A DNA stretch of 64,000 nucleotides from Candidatus Hebobacterum abditum. Its GTDB lineage: Bacteria; Armatimonadota; Hebobacteria; Hebobacterales; Hebobacteraceae. Where the stretch lies: positions 1 through 64,000 of the forward strand of contig JALGXW010000006.1 of NCBI GenBank assembly GCA_029821875.1, given 5' to 3'. Position 1 is the stretch's first letter. Each line of letters starts with the position of its first letter. Below, one piece after another: positions 26,772-34,563 of this stretch. The notes beneath the pieces are model-generated. The model saw only the letters and a list, made by a program, of their open reading frames with translations, was not told the DNA's origin and did not search any database. The translations under genes and the position numbers were made by a program.

Positions 26772-26808
26772 GGACTCGTCCTTTCGTCCTTCGGGACCGG
26801 AGGGTGTG

Positions 26809-28485
26809 TCATCGCTCCGACTTCTCCTGAGATAGTCGGATCAGGTCTTCCTTGCTGAGCAGGGCCTGCCGACCCGTTCGCACGTCCACTGTCTCCACTC
26901 GCTCAGTGCAGGAGAAACAGGGATCCATGCTGCCGAGGGTTATGGGCACATCCGCGATGGTTTCGTCCTTGATCATCAGCGGCAGTGCCTGGAGGTTCTG
27001 ATAGGTCGGCGCGCGCACTCGCCACCTGTCAGGGCGGTTGTTCGGCCCTGTAACGAGATAGTGGATCGCCTCGCCGCGCGGCGCCTCCACGGTGCGAATG
27101 CCCTGCCGGCCCGCCGGGATCTCGTCGGCAAACTCGACCATGAGCGGCCCGTCCGGCATGGTCTTCAGCCCCTCCCGCACGAGCCGTATGGACTCGAAGA
27201 GCTCCTCGAGCCTCACCACGACACGAGCCCAATTGTCACACCCGTCGTTCGTGATGGCCCGTGTCTGGAGCTCGTCGTAGGCCGCATACGGGTGGTCGAC
27301 TCGCGCGTCGATGTCGACGTTCGAGCCGCGGGCCGTTGGGCCGACCACACACACGCTCCTGGCGTCCTCCTCGGGGAGCATGCCGACCCCCTTCAGGCGC
27401 ACGAGAAGCGTGGTGTCGCCCTGCACAGCGTCGGCCACCGCCAGGGACTCCTTCTCGATCGTCGCAAGGCAGTCGAGCAGCTCCGCGTGAATCTCGGTCG
27501 GGATATCCCGGCGCACGCCGCCGACGAGGTTCATCCCGTAGCTCTTTCGGCTCCCCGTGATCTTCTCACACAGCCACATGATCGGCTCCCGGATCCGCCA
27601 CGCCTGCATGAGGACTGTATCGAATCCGAGGATGTGGCCGGCGATCCCGAGCCACAGGAGATGGGAGTGAATCCGCTCCACCTCGAGCATGATGGAACGG
27701 ATGTAGCGCGCGCGCCGCGGGGCCTTCACGCCGGCCGCCTCCTCGGCCGCCTCGCAGTAGCAGCTCGAATGGATGAAGCCACAGATGCCACAGATGCGCT
27801 CGGCCACAAAGGGAATCTGGTTGTAGGTCAGAACGCTGTCGCCGAGCTTCTCGATGCCCCGATGGTTGTAGAAGCCCCGGTAGTCGCACCCAACCACCCG
27901 CTCGCCATCGACGAACAGCCGGAGCTGAGCCGGCTCCTCGAGCACCGGGTAGAAGGGGCCGACCACGACCGTAGAGGTCCCCTCGGGAGCCTCCTTGAAC
28001 GGCATCTCGGCGCCCTCGACCGGCTCGGGGTTCGTGTCATAGGCGAAGTCTTTTCGCAGCGGGTGCACGCCTTCCGGCCAATCATCGGGCAACACGAGCC
28101 GGCGCGGGTCCGGGTGCCCCTGTGCCCTCACACCGACCAAGTCCTGGAACTCCCTCTCCGACCAGCTTGCGGCCGCGACGTCGGGCGTGATGGCATCTAC
28201 CTCTGCGCCGTTCTCCGAGACGTCCGCCCGAAGGCAGACGAATTGCTTCTCCTTATCGCGGGAGAAGATGTGTGTGACGCTCAGGCATCCCTCCGTGGCC
28301 AATCGATCGATGCCAGCGGAGATGACGAATCGAGCGCCGAGCTCGTCCTGAAGGTACCGGCTAGCGGGTCGAATGAGCTCCTTGTCGACGGTCAGATAGA
28401 GCGCACCGGGAACGGGCTCTTCGGCCGCGCGCAGACCGTCGCCGAACTTCCCGCGCATTTCCTGTATAACCTGTTGCGAAGTCAC
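26809..28485 (-). CDS. hyfG: Group 4 [NiFe] hydrogenase large subunit with N-terminal NuoC domain (HyfG/HycE-like)
   Basis: 558 residues from GTG 28485 (GGAGG at 8 nt), preferred to TTG 28509; E. coli HyfG has 555. Residues about 1-150 form a NuoC/30-kDa domain ('WSEREFQDLVGVRAQGHPD'), the rest is the catalytic subunit. Both NiFe-binding pairs are intact: 'ERICGICGFIHSS' and, near the C-terminus, 'DPCFSCTERV'. So it is a true hydrogenase rather than a NuoD-like remnant. The protein continues 28 residues after the last Cys pair, a tail that the adjacent protease would be expected to cut. Confidence 0.93.
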   Translation of the reverse strand: MTSQQVIQEMRGKFGDGLRAAEEPVPGALYLTVDKELIRPASRYLQDELGARFVISAGIDRLATEGCLSVTHIFSRDKEKQFVCLRADVSENGAEVDAITPDVAAASWSEREFQDLVGVRAQGHPDPRRLVLPDDWPEGVHPLRKDFAYDTNPEPVEGAEMPFKEAPEGTSTVVVGPFYPVLEEPAQLRLFVDGERVVGCDYRGFYNHRGIEKLGDSVLTYNQIPFVAERICGICGFIHSSCYCEAAEEAAGVKAPRRARYIRSIMLEVERIHSHLLWLGIAGHILGFDTVLMQAWRIREPIMWLCEKITGSRKSYGMNLVGGVRRDIPTEIHAELLDCLATIEKESLAVADAVQGDTTLLVRLKGVGMLPEEDARSVCVVGPTARGSNVDIDARVDHPYAAYDELQTRAITNDGCDNWARVVVRLEELFESIRLVREGLKTMPDGPLMVEFADEIPAGRQGIRTVEAPRGEAIHYLVTGPNNRPDRWRVRAPTYQNLQALPLMIKDETIADVPITLGSMDPCFSCTERVETVDVRTGRQALLSKEDLIRLSQEKSER

Positions 28486-28510
28486 AGAATCAGCCTCCGA
28501 TTCTTCCAAG

Positions 28511-30550
28511 CTATCTCATGACGGAAAAGAGAACGACAAGCACCAGCACCATCCCCACGACCTGCCAGACGAGATACCACTGAGGAATGCCGACGTGAGA
28601 ACGAGAAAACCGCTCGGCCACTCGGCCGCCCGCCTTGACCAGCGGGCCGTACAGCCACGTGTCGACGTCGAATATCTTGACCAGCGTGGTCGGGTACGCG
28701 GTCTTCGGCGTCCCAATCTTGACGTACACTCTCTCGAACGCTCGCCGGAACGGCTCGTACATCCCGTGAGGGTGGAAATGGCCGAGGCGCTGCGGGAGGT
28801 CCACGCCACAGTACCAAACCGGCACGACCCGCGACGGCGCTTGTGCCATTCGCGCGATGCCGTAGGAAATGGCCACACAGATGGCCAGGGCGATTGCCGA
28901 CGCCAGCGGGTACCATACGCCCGCCGCGACGCCATCCGGTGTGAATGTCAGGCCCAGGACGGAGGTGCCGAGTGTCCCGGCAAGAGTAGTGCCGGAGAGC
29001 GCGGTCGTCAGGGGCGTGATCGCCCGGTAGACGGCTGTCAGGGGCAGCATCGGGAACAGCCCGAAGGCAACGCAAGCCAGTCCCAGCACGACCTGGGGAG
29101 CCTGCATTCCGCCGGGCACGTCGTTACGCTTGCCCTGAAGCGCGGCAACGTGATCCGAAGGCTGCCCAAAGAACGCTGCTCCCAGGTACTTTAGGAACGA
29201 CGCCAGCGTCACCAGGGATATGAAGAAGGCCACGAGCCCGAACAACAGGAGCAGAGGAAAGCCGATGCCCCCAATGACGGATAGCTGATAGATGAGCCAT
29301 TTGCTTGCGAAGCCGTTGAACGGGGGCACACCCGCAATCGAGAGCGACCCGATGGCGGCCATCACGGCCGTCAGAGGCAGGACGCGGGCCAGTCCGCCCA
29401 TCTCATGGAGAGCCTGCGTGCCGGCGCGAAGCCGAAGAGAGCCGGCCGTGCAGAACAGCAGGGACTTGTAACATACGTGGTTCAGGAGATGGAAGGTCCC
29501 CGCGAGTATTCCCACCAGGGCCAGGGTGGGCTGTGTGGGAAGGAAGTAGATGCCCATTCCGATGCCAAGGAACATGTAACCCATCTGCCCGATCACGTGG
29601 AACGACATGAGACGCTTCGCATCGTCCTGCGAAAGAGCAGTGATCGTGCCGACGAAGATCGACCCGGTGCCCAGGGCTGCGATGACCAGTCCCCACACGA
29701 CCGAGAACTCAGAGGCGGGCAGCAGGTCCACGAACACCCGCAGCAAGCCGTAGATCCCGAGCTTGGTCATGGTGCCGGCGAACGCTGCGGTCGCCCCTGT
29801 CGGCGCGGCCGGGTACGCATCCGGAAGCCAGTCGCCGAACGGCAGGATTCCCGCCTTCGTCGCGAATCCGATCAGCCACAGCGCCAGGAGCACGTGGAGC
29901 ACAATCGGGCTGGATCGCCCGAGGGCCCCCATCGCCTGGGCGCTCGACGCGAAGCTGAAGGAATGAGGCTCGGACGTGTGCCACAGCACCAGGGCCGCGA
30001 TCAGCATGAAGATCGCGGCGACGTGTGTGACAACTATGTACTTGAATCCCGCCCGGAGTATGGTCGGATCTTCCTTATCGAAGATGACAAGGAAGTAAGA
30101 GCAGATGGTCATGAACTCCCAGAACACGAAGAAGAAGAACCAATCACGGACGCTGACAACACCGATGACTCCTGCGAAGAACAGCAGCAGCATCGGGTAG
30201 TACCGTGCCGCGTGCTCCCGCTGGTAGATGCGCATGTACGAGGTGGAGTAGAGAGTGCTCAGGAAGGCCATGACGCCGATTATCAGCAAGAAGAAGGCGG
30301 TAAACCGGTCCACGGCCAGCGTCAGGCTTGCGCCGATGCCGCTCACCACGGCCACCGTTGCTGGCGCAGAGCCAGACTCGGCGCCCGTCAGGCTCGCGCC
30401 GCCCGCCCAGAGAGCCAACCCGCTTGCCACGGCGACGAAGAGCAGCGCCAGGTAGGCGGAGGCAGTACGGCTGCGCGAGACAATCGCCGTTACGGCCGCG
30501 CCTATGGCCAGCACCGCAACAGCATGCATCACAGCTTGAACAGGCGTCAT
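28511..30550 (-). CDS. hyfB: Hydrogenase membrane subunit, long antiporter type (HyfB/HycC/NuoL-like)
   Basis: 679 residues (E. coli HyfB 672), ATG with GAGGG at 7 nt. Fourteen or more helices; core motif 'KAGILPFGDWLPDAYPAAPTGATA' and 'AKRLMSFHVIGQMGYM'. After the antiporter core, a C-terminal part ('VPVWYCGVDLPQRLGHFHPHGMYEPF', then an amphipathic helix and a last helix) matches the HycC/HyfB extension. It probably pumps ions. Its stop is 26 nt before the large-subunit GTG. Confidence 0.92.
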   Translation of the reverse strand: MTPVQAVMHAVAVLAIGAAVTAIVSRSRTASAYLALLFVAVASGLALWAGGASLTGAESGSAPATVAVVSGIGASLTLAVDRFTAFFLLIIGVMAFLSTLYSTSYMRIYQREHAARYYPMLLLFFAGVIGVVSVRDWFFFFVFWEFMTICSYFLVIFDKEDPTILRAGFKYIVVTHVAAIFMLIAALVLWHTSEPHSFSFASSAQAMGALGRSSPIVLHVLLALWLIGFATKAGILPFGDWLPDAYPAAPTGATAAFAGTMTKLGIYGLLRVFVDLLPASEFSVVWGLVIAALGTGSIFVGTITALSQDDAKRLMSFHVIGQMGYMFLGIGMGIYFLPTQPTLALVGILAGTFHLLNHVCYKSLLFCTAGSLRLRAGTQALHEMGGLARVLPLTAVMAAIGSLSIAGVPPFNGFASKWLIYQLSVIGGIGFPLLLLFGLVAFFISLVTLASFLKYLGAAFFGQPSDHVAALQGKRNDVPGGMQAPQVVLGLACVAFGLFPMLPLTAVYRAITPLTTALSGTTLAGTLGTSVLGLTFTPDGVAAGVWYPLASAIALAICVAISYGIARMAQAPSRVVPVWYCGVDLPQRLGHFHPHGMYEPFRRAFERVYVKIGTPKTAYPTTLVKIFDVDTWLYGPLVKAGGRVAERFSRSHVGIPQWYLVWQVVGMVLVLVVLFSVMR

Positions 30551-30569
30551 CTGCTATCCCTCGTTCCTC

Positions 30570-32042
30570 TCAGAAGCCTCCGCCCGGCACCAGGAGCCGA
30601 ACGATTGGGAGCCCGATGTAGGGCACGACTACGCACAGGACCATGCAGGCAACGAGTGCGAAGCTCATCGGCCACGGCGGATCGGCGGCCGCGGCTGCAA
30701 CCTGTGAGGGCCGCCCGAGAAACACCTTCTGTGCGACCCACATGAGCCAACCGAACGATATCGCGCTCTCCGCGGCGAGCAACACAAGCAGGATCACACC
30801 CCCGGGCGATTCCAGCGCGCCCACAAAGATGAAGAGCTTCGACCAGAAGCACGACAATGGCGGGATGCCGGTCACCGCCAGCGCGCCTACCATGAACGTG
30901 ACGGCCTCCAGAGGCATCTTGCGGGCCAGCCCCGAGAGCTGACTGATGTGCCGACTCCCGGCTCCGTAGGCTATCGCGCCGACGCACAGGAACAGCGTGC
31001 CCTTGGCGGCGCCGTGGCACAGGATATGCAGTGCGGCGCCCTGGTAGCCGATCTTCGATCCGAAGACGCCCAGTGAGACGCCGATGAGGACATAGGCCAG
31101 GTGGACGATGGTAGAGTAAGCCAGTAGCCTCTTCAGATCATCCTGGCGCAGGTACGCAAGAACGGCCATCAGCATCGTGAGCAATGCCATCACTGCGATG
31201 ACAATGCCCATGTCCTGCGGCACTGCCCAGCCCGACACGACTAGCCGGGCGACGAGATACACCCCGGCCTTCACCATGGCGGCGGCGTGCAGGTACGCGC
31301 TCACCGGCGTGGGGGCCTCCATGGCGTCCGGCAGCCAAGTGTGAAACGGTATCTGGGCGGACTTGGCCCAGGCCGCGACGAGCAGCAGCACGAAGACGGC
31401 CACCTTCAGTCCGCCGGCCAGCTCGCCGATGGCTGCGAACTCGAAGGAGCCCGCTCCCGCGAACACGAGAAGCAGTGCGACCAGGAACCCGAACCCACCG
31501 ATGTGGGTCATGATGAGAGCCTTGAATCCGGCCCGCGTCGCGGCGGGTTCCTGGGTCTGAGAGATAAGCGCCCACGAACACAGTGTGGTCATCTCCCAGA
31601 AGATGAAGAGCTGCAGGAGGTTGGGCGAGAGGGCCACGCCCACCATTGAGGTGAAGAACAGCATCAGCCAGAAGTAATAGCGCTGCTGACCGTTCCGGTA
31701 GGGGTGCTCAACATTGCGCGGGCCAAGGTACTCCGTCGAGTAGAGGACGATCAGGAATCCAATGACCGTGATGACGAGCACCATGACAGAGCTGAGCGGG
31801 TTGAGCGAAAGGCCGAACACGCCCGCGCCGGCCTGAACCGGCAGCCACGGCATGTCGCCGAGCCGAAACGCGGCCCCGTCGGGGTAGGCGCGGATCACAG
31901 CGGCGACACCGATCACGGCGGCCGCCAGCGACGCGAACACTGCGACCAGAGGCGCCGCGCGAGGGCGGGAAATGCCGGCCAAGACGGCTCCCGCCGCGGG
32001 CACCACAAGCAACGCGAGCATGAGCAGAAGCATCAGGTACAT
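30570..32042 (-). CDS. hyfD: Hydrogenase membrane subunit, antiporter type (HyfD/NuoM-like)
   Basis: 490 residues (HyfD 479). Core motif 'KSAQIPFHTWLPDAMEAPTPVSAYLHAAAMVKAG' holds the Lys, His and Glu residues of the ion channel, with 'LKRLLAYSTIVHLAYV' after it. The presence of this third antiporter-like protein separates Hyf/Mrp-linked complexes from the smaller Hyc formate hydrogenlyase, which has one. Its ATG overlaps the end of the protease gene by 10 nt, so translation is coupled. Confidence 0.9.
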   Translation of the reverse strand: MYLMLLLMLALLVVPAAGAVLAGISRPRAAPLVAVFASLAAAVIGVAAVIRAYPDGAAFRLGDMPWLPVQAGAGVFGLSLNPLSSVMVLVITVIGFLIVLYSTEYLGPRNVEHPYRNGQQRYYFWLMLFFTSMVGVALSPNLLQLFIFWEMTTLCSWALISQTQEPAATRAGFKALIMTHIGGFGFLVALLLVFAGAGSFEFAAIGELAGGLKVAVFVLLLVAAWAKSAQIPFHTWLPDAMEAPTPVSAYLHAAAMVKAGVYLVARLVVSGWAVPQDMGIVIAVMALLTMLMAVLAYLRQDDLKRLLAYSTIVHLAYVLIGVSLGVFGSKIGYQGAALHILCHGAAKGTLFLCVGAIAYGAGSRHISQLSGLARKMPLEAVTFMVGALAVTGIPPLSCFWSKLFIFVGALESPGGVILLVLLAAESAISFGWLMWVAQKVFLGRPSQVAAAAADPPWPMSFALVACMVLCVVVPYIGLPIVRLLVPGGGF

Positions 32043-32587
32043 GGGTGGCTCTGGCCCCCTTCCTCGTCAGCAGCATGCGCCGCGACCCCAGCAGGACCCT
32101 GGGCCGCTCGCGCCCTGCCGTACCGCCCAATCAGCAGATCAGCGATGGCATCAACGGCCGCCCTCACCTCGGCCGAGAGGCCCGAGCCAAAGGCAGTGTC
32201 GGCAGGCTGTATCCCAACCAGCAGCACATCCGCCCCGCTGACCGCGCCGAGGTAGTGCATCAGAGTCCTCAGCGGGACATCGTGGGTCGTGCCCGATCGG
32301 CGAGGGAGGTCCTGGAGATTGAACACCGCGAGTTCCCCGGGCGCCTCCCCGAAGTCCACGGCATCGAGGAGGACGATGGCCTCCGGCGCGCCCGCGGTCG
32401 CCTCCCCGAGGTGCCGCTCGGGCGCCTCACCAGCATCGATGCAGCGAGTGGAGACTTGGCCGCGGACTCTGTCGATGACGGCCGGCCCCGCGCCGTCGTC
32501 CCCGCGCCAGCGATTGCCGATGCCTACCAGCACCGCCCTCCCTCCAAGGACCTTATCCAGTCTCTGCGCGCCAGGAGAGATCGCCAT
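32033..32587 (-). CDS. hycI: Hydrogenase maturation protease (HycI family)
   Basis: 184 residues. Motif 'VGIGNRWRGDDGAGP' (Asp30/31), 'LLDAVDFG' (Asp75 or Asp78) and 'THDVPL' (His102) supply the nickel-sensing metal ligands of the HycI/HybD fold. It cuts the C-terminal tail of the large subunit after nickel insertion. Located inside the operon, between the diaphorase subunit and hyfD. A Gly/Ala-rich tail of about 30 residues is not part of the fold. Confidence 0.9.
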   Translation of the reverse strand: MAISPGAQRLDKVLGGRAVLVGIGNRWRGDDGAGPAVIDRVRGQVSTRCIDAGEAPERHLGEATAGAPEAIVLLDAVDFGEAPGELAVFNLQDLPRRSGTTHDVPLRTLMHYLGAVSGADVLLVGIQPADTAFGSGLSAEVRAAVDAIADLLIGRYGRARAAQGPAGVAAHAADEEGGQSHPCT

Positions 32588-32590
32588 GTG

Positions 32591-33421
32591 CTAGCCAGGG
32601 TCCATCATGGTCTTCATCTGTCGGTAGCTGAATACGGGGCCGTCCTTGCAGACGTACTTGTCGCCGATCAGGCAATGATTGCACTTGCCGACACCACAGC
32701 GCATGTGCCGCTCCAGCGTGGTGTATATGTCTTCCTCCGCGAACCCCATTGACAGCAGATCCCTGACCACGAACCGGATCATGATCGGCGGCCCACATAC
32801 GAAGGCCGCAGTGGTCTCCGGGCTGATCTCTGCCTTCGGGAATAGCGTCCCCACCACGCCCACGTTGCCGGTCCAGGTCTCATCGCCAACATCGACGGTC
32901 ACCATGAAGTCCACGTCATCGCGCCCCCGCCAGCGCTCAAGGTCGTCCTTGTACACCAAATCGCCAGGCGTTCGCGCACCGTAGAGCACGGTCATCTTGC
33001 CGAAGTCGCCGCGGTTGCTGAGCATATCCCAGATCAGGGGGCGCAGCGGTGGCAGGCCGATGCCGCCCCCCACAAACAGGATGTCTCGTCCCTTGACCTC
33101 ATCGAAGGGGAACCCGTTCCCGAGCGGTCCGCGCACTCCGAGTTGGTCGCCAACTTTCAGACCGTGAAGGGCGTCGGTGACAGAGCCCGCGCTGCGCACG
33201 GTGACTTCAAACGTGTCAGTGCCGTCTCGAGGAGAGGCTAGACAGAAGGGGGCCTCGCCTACGCCGAAGACGGACACTTCTACGAACTGCCCAGGCCGGT
33301 ACTGGAAGGCCTCCCAGCGGGCCGGGTCGACGAAGCGAAGGCCGAAGGTCCTCGTGTCGTAGGTCTCGTCCCGAATGCTGGCGATTTCCGCTAGATCAGG
33401 CAGGTAGGCGTTCTGCATCAT
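32591..33421 (-). CDS. hydG: FAD/NAD(P)-binding diaphorase subunit (sulfhydrogenase gamma, HydG-like)
   Basis: 276 residues. Ferredoxin-reductase-like FAD domain ('QYRPGQFVEVSVFGVGEAPFCLAS', RxY/PFS-type region), then an NAD(P)-binding domain ('LFVGGGIGLPPLRPL', 'AFVCGPPIMIRF') and a C-terminal 2Fe-2S motif 'CGVGKCNHCLIGDKYVC'. This is the PyrK/HydG layout of group 3b hydrogenases, not the radical SAM HydG. It would exchange electrons with NADH or NADPH. Its ATG overlaps the hydB stop by 4 nt. Confidence 0.9.
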   Translation of the reverse strand: MMQNAYLPDLAEIASIRDETYDTRTFGLRFVDPARWEAFQYRPGQFVEVSVFGVGEAPFCLASPRDGTDTFEVTVRSAGSVTDALHGLKVGDQLGVRGPLGNGFPFDEVKGRDILFVGGGIGLPPLRPLIWDMLSNRGDFGKMTVLYGARTPGDLVYKDDLERWRGRDDVDFMVTVDVGDETWTGNVGVVGTLFPKAEISPETTAAFVCGPPIMIRFVVRDLLSMGFAEEDIYTTLERHMRCGVGKCNHCLIGDKYVCKDGPVFSYRQMKTMMDPG

Positions 33422-34467
33422 ATCGCTCCGCGGCGAATCCTAGCTGTGACCGTCGGCATGTCGTTGCTGCCGAGGCAAGCTGTTATGCAGCGGCCGCACC
33501 CAACACAGCCATGAGCCTCAAGCTCCTTTGCGAACTGATAGCTCAACTTGTGGAAAAAGCGTGCCTTGACGCGATCTCTTCGCTGAGCACGAGGGTTGTG
33601 CCCGCTGGCCTCGAGCGTGTAGCAGGAATACAGACAGCTGTCCCACAGCCGCTCGCGATGGCCGTTCTCTCCCTCGGGCCAGTCGGCGACGAGAAAACAG
33701 GTGCAGGTGGGACATACGAAGGAGCACCCACCACATTCCAGGCAGCGGTCCGCCATGCCATCCCACAGCTCATCTGGGACCCGGTCGAAGGTCACCTTGC
33801 GCAGGGCGGCAGCGAAATAGGCCTTGTGCTCCTCAAAGCGGTCGTCCACATCCTTCTCAATATCTCGCCGTGCCCGGATCAGCTCGTCCGGCGCCCCGGC
33901 AAAGAGGTGTTCGGCCGGAGCAATGAGGGATCTCCCCTTCTCCGTGCCGACTTCAACCAGGTAGTCGTCCGACAACTTGGTCAGCTGAAGATCGTATCCA
34001 CTCTCGAGAAAAGGCCCGGCGTCCGCACATACGCAGAAGCAGTCCTCTCCCGGCTCGCCACAGGTCAGGGACACCAGCGCGCTGTGCTGCCGCCGCGTCA
34101 TATAGTAGATGTCCTCTGGCTCGCGGCTGAAGACCCGGTCCAGGAAGAGCACCCCCGACACGTCGCAAGGGCGAACCGCAAGGAAGATGCGGTCCGTCTC
34201 GTCATACGTCGGCTCGAGCTGCAGCCCGTTGCTGCCCGGCCTTCGCCAACGCAGAAGCTCCTCGGTCTGCGGGAAAAGGAACCGCTTCAGCGGATTGATG
34301 CTGGAGCTGTAGTCCCAGGCGACCTGGCTCGGATCTTCCACCACGTCATAGGCCGTATCCCCGCCGTGGACCGTCCGCGGCGCGATGACCTGGGCTTGCT
34401 TGAGAAGCTGCCCCACCCACTCAGCAAGCCTGGATCTCGTAATCACATAGGCAGCGGGTTGGCTCAT
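33418..34467 (-). CDS. hydB: Iron-sulfur subunit (sulfhydrogenase beta, HydB-like)
   Basis: 349 residues from ATG 34467, which has GGAGG at 6 nt; the first in-frame start 39 nt upstream has no such site. The C-terminal third has two cluster motifs, 'CLECGGCSFVCPTC' and 'CVGCGRCITACLGS', and a central Cys-rich stretch 'GEDCFCVCAD' adds more. The N-terminal region ('AVRPCDVSGVLFLDRVF') is typical of the HydB/AsrA family, which pairs with HydG-like diaphorases. It would relay electrons between the diaphorase and the FdhF-like subunit. Confidence 0.9.
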   Translation of the reverse strand: MSQPAAYVITRSRLAEWVGQLLKQAQVIAPRTVHGGDTAYDVVEDPSQVAWDYSSSINPLKRFLFPQTEELLRWRRPGSNGLQLEPTYDETDRIFLAVRPCDVSGVLFLDRVFSREPEDIYYMTRRQHSALVSLTCGEPGEDCFCVCADAGPFLESGYDLQLTKLSDDYLVEVGTEKGRSLIAPAEHLFAGAPDELIRARRDIEKDVDDRFEEHKAYFAAALRKVTFDRVPDELWDGMADRCLECGGCSFVCPTCTCFLVADWPEGENGHRERLWDSCLYSCYTLEASGHNPRAQRRDRVKARFFHKLSYQFAKELEAHGCVGCGRCITACLGSNDMPTVTARIRRGAI

Positions 34468-34563
34468 CAACATCCTCCAACTGCGGCCGACTTCGCGTCG
34501 CAGCAAACTCTCGCTATGCTCTGTCCACCGTCAACACCGACTCGGGGCTCGAAGACCAGACCC

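Noticed and set aside
27061-28521. 486-residue plus-strand frame
   Set aside because: It is antisense to the hydrogenase large subunit, His/Arg-rich with no recognisable motif, and typical of GC-rich shadow frames.
29405-30745. 446-residue plus-strand frame
   Set aside because: It is antisense to hyfB, with Glu/Arg/His-rich low-complexity composition expected of a reverse-strand shadow.
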